Below are positions 33,424 to 43,329 of a stretch of DNA of 64,000 nucleotides, piece by piece. The stretch is taken from positions 1-64,000 of the forward strand of contig NZ_JARXVM010000014.1 in assembly GCF_029892285.1 (NCBI RefSeq). Reading direction: 5' to 3'. Source of the DNA: Rhizobium sp. SG_E_25_P2. GTDB taxonomy: Bacteria > Pseudomonadota > Alphaproteobacteria > Rhizobiales > Rhizobiaceae. Each line of letters opens with the position of its first letter. Within the stretch, counting starts at the first letter, position 1. The notes beneath the pieces are model-generated. The model made no database searches. It was not told the origin of the DNA and saw only the letters and a program-made list of their open reading frames with translations. The position numbers and the translations under genes are program-made.

Positions 33424-34650
33424 ATGAAGAAATACGCGCTCAACAGCAATATCGCCAACCAGGTCGACATCGCCGAATCCGGCGCGCAATGGACCGTCGC
33501 CAAGGGCGTGACGGTGTCGGCGGGCAGCGGCTTTTACGGCATCTATGAATCCAGCGGCTATGAGAACAACTCCTTTATCATCAAGGGTGTGGTGACGAGC
33601 GCCCAGCAGACGGGCGGCGGCCTCTATCTGGGCGGCGCGGGCGATGTGGTGACCGTGGCCAGCACCGGCGTCGTCAAGGGTTCGGTCAGCATTTCGCTCC
33701 AGGGCGATAACCAGACGATCAACAATGACGGCCTGCTGAACGGCCAGATCTCGCTGGGCGCCGGTCATTACGAGATCAACAATACCGGCACGATCAAATC
33801 GAGCTATGCGGGCGTGATCTGGAGCGGCAACAATGTCGACTTCCACAATGATGGCGTGATCAAGGCGGATATGACTGCCGTCCTACTGACCAATGTCGCC
33901 ACGACGATCTCGCTCGGCGACACAAGCGTGATTTCGGGCAAATACGGTTTCAGCCGACAGAACGACGCCGGACTGGACTCAAAAACCATCAACAATGGCT
34001 CGCTGACCGGCACAACGCTGTCCTTCAGCGGCGACGCCGGCAACGAGACGCTGATCAATCACGGCAAGATGTCGGGAGAGATCCGTCTTTATGAGGGCGA
34101 TGACGTGTTCGACACGCGCGGCGGCGCCTTTGCCGGCGTGGTGTCGGGCGGGGACGGCGACGATAAATTCTATGTCAACAGCCAGAAAATTGCCGTCGTG
34201 GAATACACGAACGCTCCTGATGACGACGTCGACACGGTCTATGCAAGCGTCAGCTATGCGCTCAACACCGCCTATGGCGTGGAGAAACTCAATCTGCTGG
34301 GAAGCAAGAACATCAATGGCGCGGGCGACAACACCGACAACGCCATTTCCGGAAACAGCGGCCGAAACCGCCTGTCCGGCCTTCAGGGCGACGATACGCT
34401 GACCGGCAAAGGCGGCGCGGACATATTCGTGTTCTCCGACAGTTTCGGCGATGACACGGTCACCGACTTCAAGAATGGCGCAGACAAGATCGACCTGTCC
34501 GGCTGCTCCAACTTCGAGAGCTTCAAAGCATTGAAATCAGGTCATCTGACATTCGAGAAGGGCGGCGCACTGATTTCCAATGACGGCGATACGCTGTTCA
34601 TCGCCAATCTCACCAAAGCGCAGTTGGACGCGTCCGATTTCATTTTCTGA
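33424..34650 (+). CDS. RTX-type secreted protein with hemolysin-type calcium-binding end
   Basis: 408 residues from ATG 33424. No signal peptide. The first 280 residues are repetitive beta-helix-like (TINNDGLLNGQISLG, INNTGTIKSSYAG, FHNDGVIKADM), resembling adhesin or autotransporter strands. The end has RTX-like repeats (GNSGRNRLSGLQGDDTLTGKGGADIFVFSDSFGDDTVTDF) and a C-terminal aspartate-rich/hydrophobic tail (LDASDFIF), the export signal of type I secretion substrates. Probably a surface or biofilm protein. Confidence 0.75.
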   Translation: MKKYALNSNIANQVDIAESGAQWTVAKGVTVSAGSGFYGIYESSGYENNSFIIKGVVTSAQQTGGGLYLGGAGDVVTVASTGVVKGSVSISLQGDNQTINNDGLLNGQISLGAGHYEINNTGTIKSSYAGVIWSGNNVDFHNDGVIKADMTAVLLTNVATTISLGDTSVISGKYGFSRQNDAGLDSKTINNGSLTGTTLSFSGDAGNETLINHGKMSGEIRLYEGDDVFDTRGGAFAGVVSGGDGDDKFYVNSQKIAVVEYTNAPDDDVDTVYASVSYALNTAYGVEKLNLLGSKNINGAGDNTDNAISGNSGRNRLSGLQGDDTLTGKGGADIFVFSDSFGDDTVTDFKNGADKIDLSGCSNFESFKALKSGHLTFEKGGALISNDGDTLFIANLTKAQLDASDFIF

Positions 34651-34696
34651 GACCCCGCGGCGGCGGCGTCCTCTTGCCCGGATGCTGTCGCCAAAC

Positions 34697-34720
34697 CGGC
34701 AGGCGCGAAAGCGCCTGCCG
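34697..34720. terminator. GAAA-loop hairpin between converging genes
   Basis: A 10-bp perfect stem CGGCAGGCGC/GCGCCTGCCG closed by a GAAA tetraloop, 46 bp after the RTX stop and 8 bp before the dnaE2 stop (minus strand). T-runs are poor on both sides, but location and stability suit a shared bidirectional terminator. Confidence 0.6.
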
Positions 34721-34728
34721 TTGTCGCC

Positions 34729-37700
34729 TCAATGAAAATTCCGCCCCGACGGCATCACTTTGCGCGCCAGTTCCGCCTGCCGCTTTAAATCCTCCTTCAG
34801 CTCCGGCATTTCCTTGAACAGCGCGGTCACGGCGGCGCCCGGCTTGGCGCGTGTGCGGCTTTCGGGCACGGGGCGGCGGACCTCGTCGGCATTGGCGAGG
34901 CTTTCGATCAGGCGTCCGTCGTCCGAGAGCTTGGCGAGATGGTCGGTGAGGTTTTCCACGCTTTCGGCCACGACATGGATGACGCCGTCGGCCTTTTGCA
35001 GGCGGCCGCGCACAGCCACCAGCCGCGCGCCCATGACGATAGGCCGGTAGGCTTCGAATACCTTTGGCCAGACAATGGCGTTGGCGACGCCCGTCTCGTC
35101 CTCGATGGTCATGAAGATCACGCCTTTGGCCGAGCCCGGCCGCTGTCGCACCAGCACCAGGCCCGCCACGCCGACGCGCACGCCATTCCTGACATGATCG
35201 AGATCCATGGATCTGAGCAGGCCGAGGCGTTCGAAATCTTGTCTCAGGAAGGAGACGGGATGCGCCTTCAGCGACAGCGACTGGGTGCGGTAATCATGGA
35301 TGACATGCTCGCCCTCGGCCATTTTGGGCAGGCGCACCGGCTGCTCGTGTTCGAGAAGATCGGCGCCCTTGTTCTCGAACAGCGGCAGGCGTTCGGCCGC
35401 GCTCTTTTCATCCAGCGCGCGGACGGCCCAGAGCGCGGCGCGGCGGTCGAGCCCCAGTGAGCGGAAGCAATCGGCATCCGCCAGTCTTTCGATCACGGCG
35501 CGGCTCAGGCCTGAGCGCAGCCAGAGATCGCGCACCGACGCATAACCCTCGCCCCGCCGCTCGACCAGCCTGACCATATCGGCCTCCGCCAGCCCCTTGA
35601 CCTGGTGAAAGCCGAGCCGGACGGCGAAGCGCGTGCGGATGACGCCGGCCATGGAGCGGTGGCGCGGATGGATGCGGGCGAGATCGAAGGCCTGCGGCTC
35701 GAGATCGCTCGCCCAGCCGGAATGGTTCACATCGGGCTCGCGCACCTCCACCCCATGTTCGCGGGCGTCGCGCACCAGCTGCGCCGGCGCATAAAAGCCC
35801 ATCGGCTGGGAATTGAGGATGGCGGCGCAAAACACATCCGGATGCCGCGCCTTCAGCCAGCAGGAGGCGTAGACCAGGAGCGCGAAGGACGCAGCATGGC
35901 TTTCGGGAAAGCCATATTCGCCAAAACCCTCGATCTGCTTGAAGCAGCGCTCGGCGAAATCGGCCTGATAGCCGCGCGCGACCATGCCCTCGACCATCTT
36001 CTTCTGGAATGTGTGGATGGTGCCGACGCGGCGGAAGGTGGCCATGGCGCGGCGGAGCTTGTCGGCTTCGGACGGGGTGAAGCCGGCGGCGACAATGGCG
36101 ATCTTCATCGCCTGTTCCTGAAACAGCGGCACGCCGAGCGTGCGGCCGAGCACGTCTTCCAACTCCTTGCTGGGATAGGCGACCGGCTCCTTGCCCTGAC
36201 GGCGGCGCAGATAGGGATGGACCATATCGCCCTGGATCGGGCCGGGCCGGACGATCGCCACTTCGATGACGAGATCGTAGAAGGTTTGCGGGCGCAGCCT
36301 CGGCAGCATGCTCATCTGCGCCCGGCTCTCGATCTGGAACACGCCGAGCGTATCGGCGCGGCAGATCATGTCATAGACCTCGTAGCGCTCCTTGGGGATC
36401 GAAGCGAGCGTCAGCTCCCCCTGGTAATGGCGCTTGATCAGGCCGAAGGCCTTGGCGATGCAGGTGAGCATGCCCAGAGCGAGAATGTCGATCTTGAGGA
36501 TTCCCAGCGCATCGAGATCGTCCTTGTCCCACTCCACCTGCGAACGGCCCTCCATGGCGGTGGGGGTGACGGGGACCACCTCGTCCAGCCGGTCGCGGGT
36601 GATGACGAAGCCGCCGACATGCTGGGAGAGATGGCGAGGAAAGCCCATCAGCACCGAGGCGTAATCCAGCACGCGGCGGGTGGTCGGATCAGATGTGTCG
36701 AGGCCGGCGGCGCGCGCCTCGCGCTCGTCAAGCGCTGATGACGACCAGCCCCAGACCGCGCCCGACAGCGCTGATTGCTGGTCTTCCGACAGGCCAAACG
36801 CCTTGGCCGTCTCGCGGCCGGCGGAGCGGGCGCGATAGCTGGTGACGGTGGCGGCGATGCCGGCATGGTCGCGGCCATATTTGCCGTAGATATACTGGAT
36901 CACCTCCTCGCGCCGCTCATGCTCGAAATCGACATCGATATCGGGCGGCTCGCGTCGTTCGGGCGAAATGAAGCGCTCGAACAGAAGATCGGTCAGCGCC
37001 GGGTCGACCTCGGTGATGCCGATGCAGAAGCAGACGGTGGAATTGGCCGCAGATCCCCGCCCCTGGCAGAGAATGCCTTGCGAGCGGGCGAAACGGACAA
37101 TGTCCCAGACGGTGAGAAAATAAGGCTCATATTCGAGTTCACGGATCAGCTTCAGCTCATATTCGATCTGGCCGCGCACCTTGTCGGACACGCCATCCGG
37201 ATAGCGCTGGGCGGCGCCCTCATAGGCCAGCCGCCGCAGCGTCTCTTCGGGCGTCTCGCCCGGCACGGCCTCGTCGGGATATTGATATTTCAACTCGTCG
37301 AGCGAAAACGTGAGCGCGTCGAAAAAGGCGTTGGCGTTGGCGATCGCTTCGGGATGGCGGCGCAGCAGCCGGGCGATTTCAGCCGGCGATTTCAGATGGC
37401 GCTCGGCATGGGCGGCGAGCCGGAAGCCGGCGGCCTGCACCGTGACATGCTCGCGAATGGCGGTGACGACATCGGCGAGCGACCGCCGGTCCGCCTCATG
37501 CATCAGCGCGTCATTGGTGGCCAGGAGTTTCGCGCCGGTCTGGCGGGCGATATCGGCGAGCGCATGGTGATGGCGGCGGTCGAAGCCGTCGTAACGCGGC
37601 GTCAGCCCGAGATGGACATGATCGGCGAAAGCCTCGCGCAGGCGGGCGAGCAGATCCGGCAGGCGCTCGAAATCGGTGAGGCCCGGCATGACCGCGAGCA

Positions 37701-38061
37701 TCATCCCCTCGCCCCAGTCGAGGAGATCGGCCTCGTGCAGCAGGCAATTGGCCTTGCCGCCGCGCTGGTTGCCGAGGCTCAGCAACCGGCAAAGCCTGCC
37801 CCAGGCGCGGCGATCGCGCGGATAGGCGAGAATGTCGGGGGTGGCGTCGGCGAAGGACAGGCGCGCGCCGGGGTGATAGGGCAGGCTCGCCTCCCTGGCC
37901 GCGAGATGCAGCCGCACCACGCCCGCCACCGTGTTGCGGTCGGCCAAGCCGATGCCCGACAGGCCCAGCCGGGAGGCGGCTACGGCGATTTCCTCCGGAT
38001 GGGAAGCCCCTTCCAGAAAGGAAAAATTGCTGCGAAGGCCGAGTTCGCAGAAGCGGATCAT
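34729..38061 (-). CDS. dnaE2: Error-prone DNA polymerase III alpha subunit DnaE2 (ImuC)
   Basis: 1110 residues. PHP domain at the N-terminus ([17 protein letters not shown]), catalytic palm with [20 protein letters not shown], finger/thumb and C-terminal OB-fold ([20 protein letters not shown]). In the SOS response it copies damaged DNA and is the catalytic partner of ImuB and ImuA in induced mutagenesis. It is last in the imuA-imuB-dnaE2 operon; its ATG overlaps the imuB stop (TGATG). Its last 407 bp are repeated at 31646-32052. Confidence 0.96.
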   Translation of the reverse strand: MIRFCELGLRSNFSFLEGASHPEEIAVAASRLGLSGIGLADRNTVAGVVRLHLAAREASLPYHPGARLSFADATPDILAYPRDRRAWGRLCRLLSLGNQRGGKANCLLHEADLLDWGEGMMLAVMPGLTDFERLPDLLARLREAFADHVHLGLTPRYDGFDRRHHHALADIARQTGAKLLATNDALMHEADRRSLADVVTAIREHVTVQAAGFRLAAHAERHLKSPAEIARLLRRHPEAIANANAFFDALTFSLDELKYQYPDEAVPGETPEETLRRLAYEGAAQRYPDGVSDKVRGQIEYELKLIRELEYEPYFLTVWDIVRFARSQGILCQGRGSAANSTVCFCIGITEVDPALTDLLFERFISPERREPPDIDVDFEHERREEVIQYIYGKYGRDHAGIAATVTSYRARSAGRETAKAFGLSEDQQSALSGAVWGWSSSALDEREARAAGLDTSDPTTRRVLDYASVLMGFPRHLSQHVGGFVITRDRLDEVVPVTPTAMEGRSQVEWDKDDLDALGILKIDILALGMLTCIAKAFGLIKRHYQGELTLASIPKERYEVYDMICRADTLGVFQIESRAQMSMLPRLRPQTFYDLVIEVAIVRPGPIQGDMVHPYLRRRQGKEPVAYPSKELEDVLGRTLGVPLFQEQAMKIAIVAAGFTPSEADKLRRAMATFRRVGTIHTFQKKMVEGMVARGYQADFAERCFKQIEGFGEYGFPESHAASFALLVYASCWLKARHPDVFCAAILNSQPMGFYAPAQLVRDAREHGVEVREPDVNHSGWASDLEPQAFDLARIHPRHRSMAGVIRTRFAVRLGFHQVKGLAEADMVRLVERRGEGYASVRDLWLRSGLSRAVIERLADADCFRSLGLDRRAALWAVRALDEKSAAERLPLFENKGADLLEHEQPVRLPKMAEGEHVIHDYRTQSLSLKAHPVSFLRQDFERLGLLRSMDLDHVRNGVRVGVAGLVLVRQRPGSAKGVIFMTIEDETGVANAIVWPKVFEAYRPIVMGARLVAVRGRLQKADGVIHVVAESVENLTDHLAKLSDDGRLIESLANADEVRRPVPESRTRAKPGAAVTALFKEMPELKEDLKRQAELARKVMPSGRNFH

Positions 38062-39662
38062 CAGGCGAAGACTCCCTGGATGAACCAGCGCGGATCGTGA
38101 TTGTCGCGCTCATAGAGGCCCTCGCGATAAAGCCAGTAGCGGCGGCCCGCCTCGTCCTCGATGCGGAAATAATCGCGCGACGGCGCGGTCTCGCCGTCGA
38201 TCCACCATTCCGGCGCGATGCGTTCAGGCCCCTCGGCGCGGGCGACGCGGAAGAAGCTCTTGCGCCAGCGGAAGGTTTTCGGCGGCCCATCCGGCACTTC
38301 CGCCGTCGTCTCCACCGGCTCGGGATAGGTCAGCATGCGCAGGGGACGCGCGGGCCGATCAGTGGGCCAGACGGAGGCCGGCCTCTCCTCCACAGCGAGC
38401 GCCGGCATGAAGCGGCCGGCGCGTTCGGGCATATGGCTTTCAAACAGCGCGGGCCGCGTGATGAGATCGGGGCCGAAGCGGGCGGCCATCTGGTCGATAA
38501 ACTCCGTGAGACTGTCATCCGTGCGGCCACGGCCGTCGAAATCCGGCTGCGCCTGATCAAACGGCGCAGACGTCAGCACATTGAGCCGCAGTGTCTCGAA
38601 GCCATAGCCGGCGTCGAGATCGTCCTGGGCGGCAGCCAGCCGGGCGCGAAACAGGGCGGCGATGCGGGCGGGGTCGCGAATGGGCAGGGCCGCGCCGGCG
38701 CGGATGGGGAAGACGCGACCATCGACGCGAAACAGCAGCAATTCGAATAGCTTGCCGCCCTCGCCGCGCGCTTCGAACAGGCTTTTGAGACTGTCGCCGA
38801 GATGGCGGAGCATAGCGAGAATGGCGTCCTCGTCGCCGATCGGCTCAGCGAGACGCCGCTCCGCCGACAGCGCCGCCACCGGCCGGCGCGGCGAGATCGG
38901 CTCCTCCTCAAGCCCGAGCGCCTGATCGAGCCTGAGCAGCAACCGCGGACCAAAACGGCGGGCGAGCGGCGCGCGCGGCTGGCCGATGAGATCCGTCGCC
39001 TGTTTCAGCCCGGCCTTGATGAGCAGCGCCACCGTCTCCTCCGGCAGGCGCAGCGCCCTGACCGGCAAGGGCGCCAGCGCCTCCTCCATGGCCTCAGGCA
39101 TGACGATGTCGCGGCGGCTGTAACGGCAGAGCGCCGAGGACAGGCCGGGCGCTGACGAGATCGCCGCCCGCGCCTCGAAGCCCATATGGAAGAGCCGCGA
39201 CAGCAGATCGTCGAGCAGCGCTTTTTCGCCGCCGAACAGATGCGACGAGCCGGTGATGTCGAGAAACAGGCCATCGGCGCCGTCCAGCGCCACCAGCGGC
39301 GTATAGCGGTCGCACCAGTCGGCCACCGCCTCGATCAGCGCGCGGTCGGCGGCGGGATCGGCCTCAACCACGTCGAGATCGGGGATCATAGCGCGCGCCT
39401 CGGCCGCGCCCTGGCCGGGCTTCAGCCCCATCAGGCGCGCCTCTTCATCCACCGCCGTCAGTCGCACGGCGTTGCGCTGCAGCGCTGCGCAGACGACGGG
39501 CGGATGCTCAGGACGCCCGTGAGAACGCCACAACCTGCCCCATCTGATCCGGGCGAGCCGATCGGTCGCCAGGCAGGGAAACCAGAGCGCCAGGATCCGC
39601 TGGCCGGTCTGCGGGCCGAACAGCGATCCGGCCGGGCTCGATTGCGCGAAAGAGACAGTCAT
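38061..39662 (-). CDS. imuB: ImuB, Y-family-like translesion protein
   Basis: 533 residues. Related to DinB/Y-family polymerases ([51 protein letters not shown]) but members lack polymerase activity and act as an adaptor between ImuA, DnaE2 and the beta clamp. ATG 39662 is the only reasonable start and gives a 155-nt overlap with imuA, longer than usual. The C-terminal DUF6504-like part has [24 protein letters not shown]. Confidence 0.93.
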   Translation of the reverse strand: MTVSFAQSSPAGSLFGPQTGQRILALWFPCLATDRLARIRWGRLWRSHGRPEHPPVVCAALQRNAVRLTAVDEEARLMGLKPGQGAAEARAMIPDLDVVEADPAADRALIEAVADWCDRYTPLVALDGADGLFLDITGSSHLFGGEKALLDDLLSRLFHMGFEARAAISSAPGLSSALCRYSRRDIVMPEAMEEALAPLPVRALRLPEETVALLIKAGLKQATDLIGQPRAPLARRFGPRLLLRLDQALGLEEEPISPRRPVAALSAERRLAEPIGDEDAILAMLRHLGDSLKSLFEARGEGGKLFELLLFRVDGRVFPIRAGAALPIRDPARIAALFRARLAAAQDDLDAGYGFETLRLNVLTSAPFDQAQPDFDGRGRTDDSLTEFIDQMAARFGPDLITRPALFESHMPERAGRFMPALAVEERPASVWPTDRPARPLRMLTYPEPVETTAEVPDGPPKTFRWRKSFFRVARAEGPERIAPEWWIDGETAPSRDYFRIEDEAGRRYWLYREGLYERDNHDPRWFIQGVFA

Positions 39663-40431
39663 CGGCGTTCCACTCCAGGTAAAAGTCGGGCGACAGGGGA
39701 TTGCGGCTCTTTTCGAGCGTCACATGGAAAACGGGCCGGCCGAGCCCGGCCTCATAGGTCCGGCCACTGGGCATGCGCACAGGCGAAGACGGCGCGGGGC
39801 GCACGAGCAGCCGGCTTTCGGCGCTGGAGGCCTCCTCCCCGCCCCGCTCGCGCAGCAGGAAGACCGGCTTTTTGTGCGCCTTGGCGCGCAGGCTGATGCG
39901 GCGGCTTTCGGTGAGGCCGAAGCGGGCGGGATTGCCATAGACTTCGAAGACGACGGCGGCGAAGGAGGAGACGGTGAGCGCGGCTTCGGCCACCATCAGC
40001 GCATCCTTGAGCTTGCGCGGCGCGGCATGCAGCAGGCCTGCGGACGGCAGGCCATGCGACATAAGGCCGGGCGCATAGAGCCTTCCGCTTTCGCGCGCGC
40101 CCATGGGATCGGCGATCCAGAGAATGAGGCCCGGCCCGCGCCCCAGCGCCAGCCGCGACAGCGCCAGCGCAAAGCCGCTGGCCGCGCCATTGTCGGCGGT
40201 CGCCTCGGTGCGGATCTCATGCAGCGCCGCCCGCGCCAGCCCGCCGCCGAGCGCTGTGTCGAAGGGTTCGGCACCGGTTTCCACTCTCTCGTGAACGGCG
40301 GCTGTGGCCGCCCGATCCCAAGCCTGGCCGCGCGCCATCCGTCCCAGAGTCGAGACATCGGCGCTTTCCAGTCGTTCGATCTCGCTTCGCAGGGCGCACA
40401 GGTCCTCGCGCGCCAAAGCCGGCTCCGCCAT
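39508..40431 (-). CDS. imuA: ImuA, RecA-like mutagenesis cofactor
   Basis: 307 residues with a degenerate RecA/SulA-like core (GAEPFDTALGGGLARAALHEI, GPGLILWIADP). First gene of the SOS mutagenesis cassette. Its C-terminal end is read through the imuB start in another frame. A LexA-type site lies 21-35 bp upstream of the start. Confidence 0.92.
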   Translation of the reverse strand: MAEPALAREDLCALRSEIERLESADVSTLGRMARGQAWDRAATAAVHERVETGAEPFDTALGGGLARAALHEIRTEATADNGAASGFALALSRLALGRGPGLILWIADPMGARESGRLYAPGLMSHGLPSAGLLHAAPRKLKDALMVAEAALTVSSFAAVVFEVYGNPARFGLTESRRISLRAKAHKKPVFLLRERGGEEASSAESRLLVRPAPSSPVRMPSGRTYEAGLGRPVFHVTLEKSRNPLSPDFYLEWNADDCLFRAIEPGRIAVRPADRPADPGALVSLPGDRSARPDQMGQVVAFSRAS

Positions 40432-40451
40432 GGCGTTGCATCCTCGTTTTT

Positions 40452-40466
40452 GTTCTTGTTATGTTC
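40452..40466 (-). promoter_or_regulatory. Alphaproteobacterial SOS (LexA) box of imuA
   Basis: GTTC-N7-GTTC, matching the direct-repeat LexA box of alphaproteobacteria (GAAC-N7-GAAC on the coding strand). Placed 21 bp upstream of imuA, it would repress the cassette until DNA damage. Confidence 0.9.
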
Positions 40467-40573
40467 CTATTGAATCCAGAAAATGGGACGAGAGTCAACG
40501 GTCCTAGGCTTCAGACAAGGAGAGATTATTTTCCTAGACTAAATTGATATTTGGAAGAAACGATCAAGACCGG

Positions 40574-41077
40574 TCAGACCGTTGGAATGGATCGCGCCAA
40601 AGGCAGAACCAGACAGCGCCGAAGCGTGGGCAGGCTCGCAAAGCCGAAATGACGATAAAAGGCTTCCGCCCGTTCATCCTTGGCGTCAACCACCAGACCA
40701 TAGACCATCAGTTCCGAACGGCTTGCCCGCATGATCGCGTCCCAGAGCAAGGCCGCGCCCAATTGCTGGCCACGATAGTGTAGGTCGACGGCCAGCCTGC
40801 CGATCCTTGCTACGGGAACCAGAGGATAGCGTGGCAATTTTCTCGCAAGATGGTCAGGCAAATCGGGAAGCGGCACGCTGGAGGCGGCGAGCGTGTAAAA
40901 ACCTGCGGTGCGCCCCTCCGCCAGATCTTTGGCGACGAAGCAAGCCGTGACCCGGCGTTTTATGTCCTGCGTGACATAAGAGCGAAAATAGCGGTCGAGA
41001 ACCTCAACGCCGCATGAGAAGGACGCTCTCTCCTCCGATAGCGCCAGCGCCTCGATGGAGAAGCGCGGCTCTGTCAT
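40574..41077 (-). CDS. GNAT acetyltransferase toxin (TacT/AtaT type)
   Basis: 167 residues. GNAT core with acetyl-CoA loop region IGRLAVDLHYRGQQLGAALLWDAI and C-terminal VDAKDERAEAFYRHFGFASLP, both hallmarks of toxins that acetylate aminoacyl-tRNA. It overlaps the DUF1778 antitoxin gene by 4 nt. Together they form a type II toxin-antitoxin module. Confidence 0.9.
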   Translation of the reverse strand: MTEPRFSIEALALSEERASFSCGVEVLDRYFRSYVTQDIKRRVTACFVAKDLAEGRTAGFYTLAASSVPLPDLPDHLARKLPRYPLVPVARIGRLAVDLHYRGQQLGAALLWDAIMRASRSELMVYGLVVDAKDERAEAFYRHFGFASLPTLRRCLVLPLARSIPTV

Positions 41078-41358
41078 GAGGAGACGATCAGACGCTCATG
41101 CGCCGCCCGCGCCCGATCAAGCGTTGCAGACGGTTCGGGAGGATTGATCAGCAGTTCGGCGAAACGCATCTGGTCTTCCACGGCCAACACGAGAAGATGC
41201 TGGTCTTCGATGACGCGCATGGCCGCCGTCTCGGCTGCGGCAACAACGAAATCGCTGAGGGAGCGGCCTTGAATTTCAGCTGCCCGTTTCACCAACGTCA
41301 ATGTATCGGGATGAAGCCGGGCTTCGATGCGTCGGGCGCGTTTGGTGGAAGAGGTCAT
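41074..41358 (-). CDS. DUF1778 antitoxin (ribbon-helix-helix)
   Basis: 94 residues. The N-terminal RHH motif (RARRIEARLHPDTLTLVKRAAEIQGRSLSDFVVAAA) binds DNA as a dimer and the C-terminal helix neutralises the GNAT toxin. Upstream palindrome at 41383-41405 is the likely autoregulatory operator. Confidence 0.9.
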   Translation of the reverse strand: MTSSTKRARRIEARLHPDTLTLVKRAAEIQGRSLSDFVVAAAETAAMRVIEDQHLLVLAVEDQMRFAELLINPPEPSATLDRARAAHERLIVSS

Positions 41359-41382
41359 GGCGCACCTTTCAGTTGACTCAGA

Positions 41383-41405
41383 GTGTACGGCGTTTTGCCG
41401 GACAC
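41383..41405. promoter_or_regulatory. Operator palindrome of the GNAT/DUF1778 pair
   Basis: GTGTACGGC-N5-GCCGGACAC, a 9-bp inverted repeat with one mismatch, 25 bp upstream of the antitoxin start. RHH antitoxins bind such repeats to repress their own operon. Confidence 0.6.
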
Positions 41406-41423
41406 ATCAAGACGCGGGTCTCG

Positions 41424-41927
41424 TTACGATCGCCCGTCCCCGCCTTCGGCCTCAATCTGCCGATGGCCATGCTCCAGCCGGCCAATGACATAGAGCACGA
41501 AGAAGGCGGCGAGAGTGACAAACAGGCCGATCATCCAATGGCCGAAGCCGAGCGCGAGCCCGATGGCGCCCGAGAGCCAGAGGCTGGCGCCGGTCGTCAG
41601 CCCCTTCACCTCGCCCTTGCTGAGCACGATCGTGCCGGCGGCGAGAAAGGCGACGCCGGCGGTCACCGCCTCGACCACGCGCAAGGGATCGATGCGCACC
41701 GCCTCCTGGTCGAGGCCAGGCATATGCACGCTTTCGATGGAGATGATGGCGAAGAGCGAGGCGGCGAGAGACACCATGATATGGGTCTTCAAGCCGGCCG
41801 GCCGCTCCTTACGCTCGCGCTCCAACCCGATCACCGCGCCAAAGACGATGGCGCCGAGAAAACGGGCGAAGATCACCGGATAGGCGATCTGGGTGGGCGG
41901 AAACATGTCGGCGACGATCTGGTCCAT
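41424..41927 (-). CDS. MgtC/SapB-family membrane protein
   Basis: 167 residues with about five membrane segments. FLGAIVFGAVIGLERERKERPAGLKTHIMVSLAASLFAIIS and GVAFLAAGTIVLSKGEVKGLTTGASLWLSGAIGLALGFG are the family core. MgtC proteins support growth at low magnesium and modulate ATP synthase or potassium uptake in some bacteria. ATG 41927 is chosen; a TTG at 41990 would add 21 residues. It is short for MgtC proteins with the C-terminal ACT-like domain and so belongs to the SapB-type group. Confidence 0.82.
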   Translation of the reverse strand: MDQIVADMFPPTQIAYPVIFARFLGAIVFGAVIGLERERKERPAGLKTHIMVSLAASLFAIISIESVHMPGLDQEAVRIDPLRVVEAVTAGVAFLAAGTIVLSKGEVKGLTTGASLWLSGAIGLALGFGHWMIGLFVTLAAFFVLYVIGRLEHGHRQIEAEGGDGRS

Positions 41928-42249
41928 GGCCCATAAAAAACCCGAAAACGGATTTCGTTCCGTCACGCCCAGGTCCAAATTCGCCTTCAAACCGTTCCGT
42001 GTCGCCTATTGGTGCTCGTGGGGGACCATCGCAAGCTCGATGGAACAACCACCGCCACCGTGACTTATAGGCGACGGCAGGGCCTCGCCAAGATGAACGC
42101 CGGATTAACACGCTTTTCAGAGGCGGTTCAGTCCGGCGCCATTACAAAACCCTCATACGGGGATAAAGGGAGAAATCCGGATCTCCAGATGAAATTTCTC
42201 ACGCTTCCAGCATGGAAACGGAGACGGGATTACAAGGAAGGACAGAAAT

Positions 42250-43245
42250 ATGGCCTATATTTATTACGGCGACAACGGTCGCGACGACGTCAGCCAGAGC
42301 GCCAATCGTCCCTATGACGCGATCTACACATATGCAGGCAATGACAGCATCCACCTGAAGGCCAACAACACCGATGTCGAAGCCGGCGCCGGCAACGATT
42401 ATGTCCACAGCACCATCGAATGGGGCAATGACGTTGACCTCGGCGATGGAAACGACACTTATGTCGGCATTGGCTTTTCGAGCGACAGCGACCTTTATGA
42501 CCGCGTCTGGGGCGGCAATGGCGCCGACACTTTCAGGATTTCGACCTGGCGTTCCGACTATTATGGCGAGACCGGCAACGACACTTTCTATTCGATCGGC
42601 TTCTACAATCTGATTTCCGGCGGCTCGGGAACCGATACGGTCGACTATTCCCGCCAGAACGATGATCCCGATCTGGCCGGCGCCGGCATCCTGGTCGACC
42701 TTTCCCAGGAATACGCCACCTCGGGCGACGGCACGGAAGAGGTTCTGTATTCGATCGAAAACGCCAAGGGCACCAATTACAAGGACACGCTGATCGGCGA
42801 TTCCGGCGTCAACAACCTGTGGGGCCAGAATGGCGACGACATCCTCAAGGGTCTTGACGGCAATGACAAGCTCTATGGCGGCTCGGGCAATGACGATCTC
42901 TATGGCGGCAAGGGCCTCGACCGGCTGACAGGCAATGACGGCTCGGACTTTTTCATCTTCCAGTCGACGTCCGAAAGCCCCAACAGCTCCAGCCGCGACG
43001 TGATCACCGATTTCAGCCGCTCGCAGGAGGACCAGATCGACCTCGCAGATATCGACGCCGTCAAGTCCAGCAGTGCGGACAACGCCTTTGATTTCATCGG
43101 CAATTCCGCCTTCTCCGACACGGCCGGCGAGTTGCGTTATTCCGGCGGCATCATCCGCGGCGACGTCAATGGCGATGGCCGCGCCGATTTCTCGATCGAA
43201 GTCGAAAACATGGCGTCGCTGCGCGCCAGCGACTTCATTCTCTGA
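42250..43245 (+). CDS. RTX hemolysin-type calcium-binding protein, secreted
   Basis: 331 residues, strong AAGGAAGGA ribosome site. Nearly the whole length is RTX-like: early repeats (YAGNDSIHLK, GAGNDYVHS, GDGNDTYVG, GGNGADTFRI), then GLDGNDKLYGGSGNDDLYGGKGLDRLTGNDGSDFFIF. The C-terminus (DINGDG-like Ca loop GDVNGDGRADFSIEV, then LRASDFIL) matches type I secretion substrates. No catalytic domain is visible, so a structural or matrix role is likely. A good terminator follows. Confidence 0.88.
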   Translation: MAYIYYGDNGRDDVSQSANRPYDAIYTYAGNDSIHLKANNTDVEAGAGNDYVHSTIEWGNDVDLGDGNDTYVGIGFSSDSDLYDRVWGGNGADTFRISTWRSDYYGETGNDTFYSIGFYNLISGGSGTDTVDYSRQNDDPDLAGAGILVDLSQEYATSGDGTEEVLYSIENAKGTNYKDTLIGDSGVNNLWGQNGDDILKGLDGNDKLYGGSGNDDLYGGKGLDRLTGNDGSDFFIFQSTSESPNSSSRDVITDFSRSQEDQIDLADIDAVKSSSADNAFDFIGNSAFSDTAGELRYSGGIIRGDVNGDGRADFSIEVENMASLRASDFIL

Positions 43246-43278
43246 CCTCAGTCGACTTGGCGCCATCGCCAACAAGAG

Positions 43279-43304
43279 ACGCCCGCCACATCGGCGGGCG
43301 TTTT
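43279..43304 (+). terminator. Rho-independent terminator of the RTX gene
   Basis: 9-bp stem ACGCCCGCC/GGCGGGCGT with a 5-nt loop followed by TTTT, 34 bp after the stop. Confidence 0.85.
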
Positions 43305-43329
43305 CGTGTCGAAAGACTCTAGGAAAACG

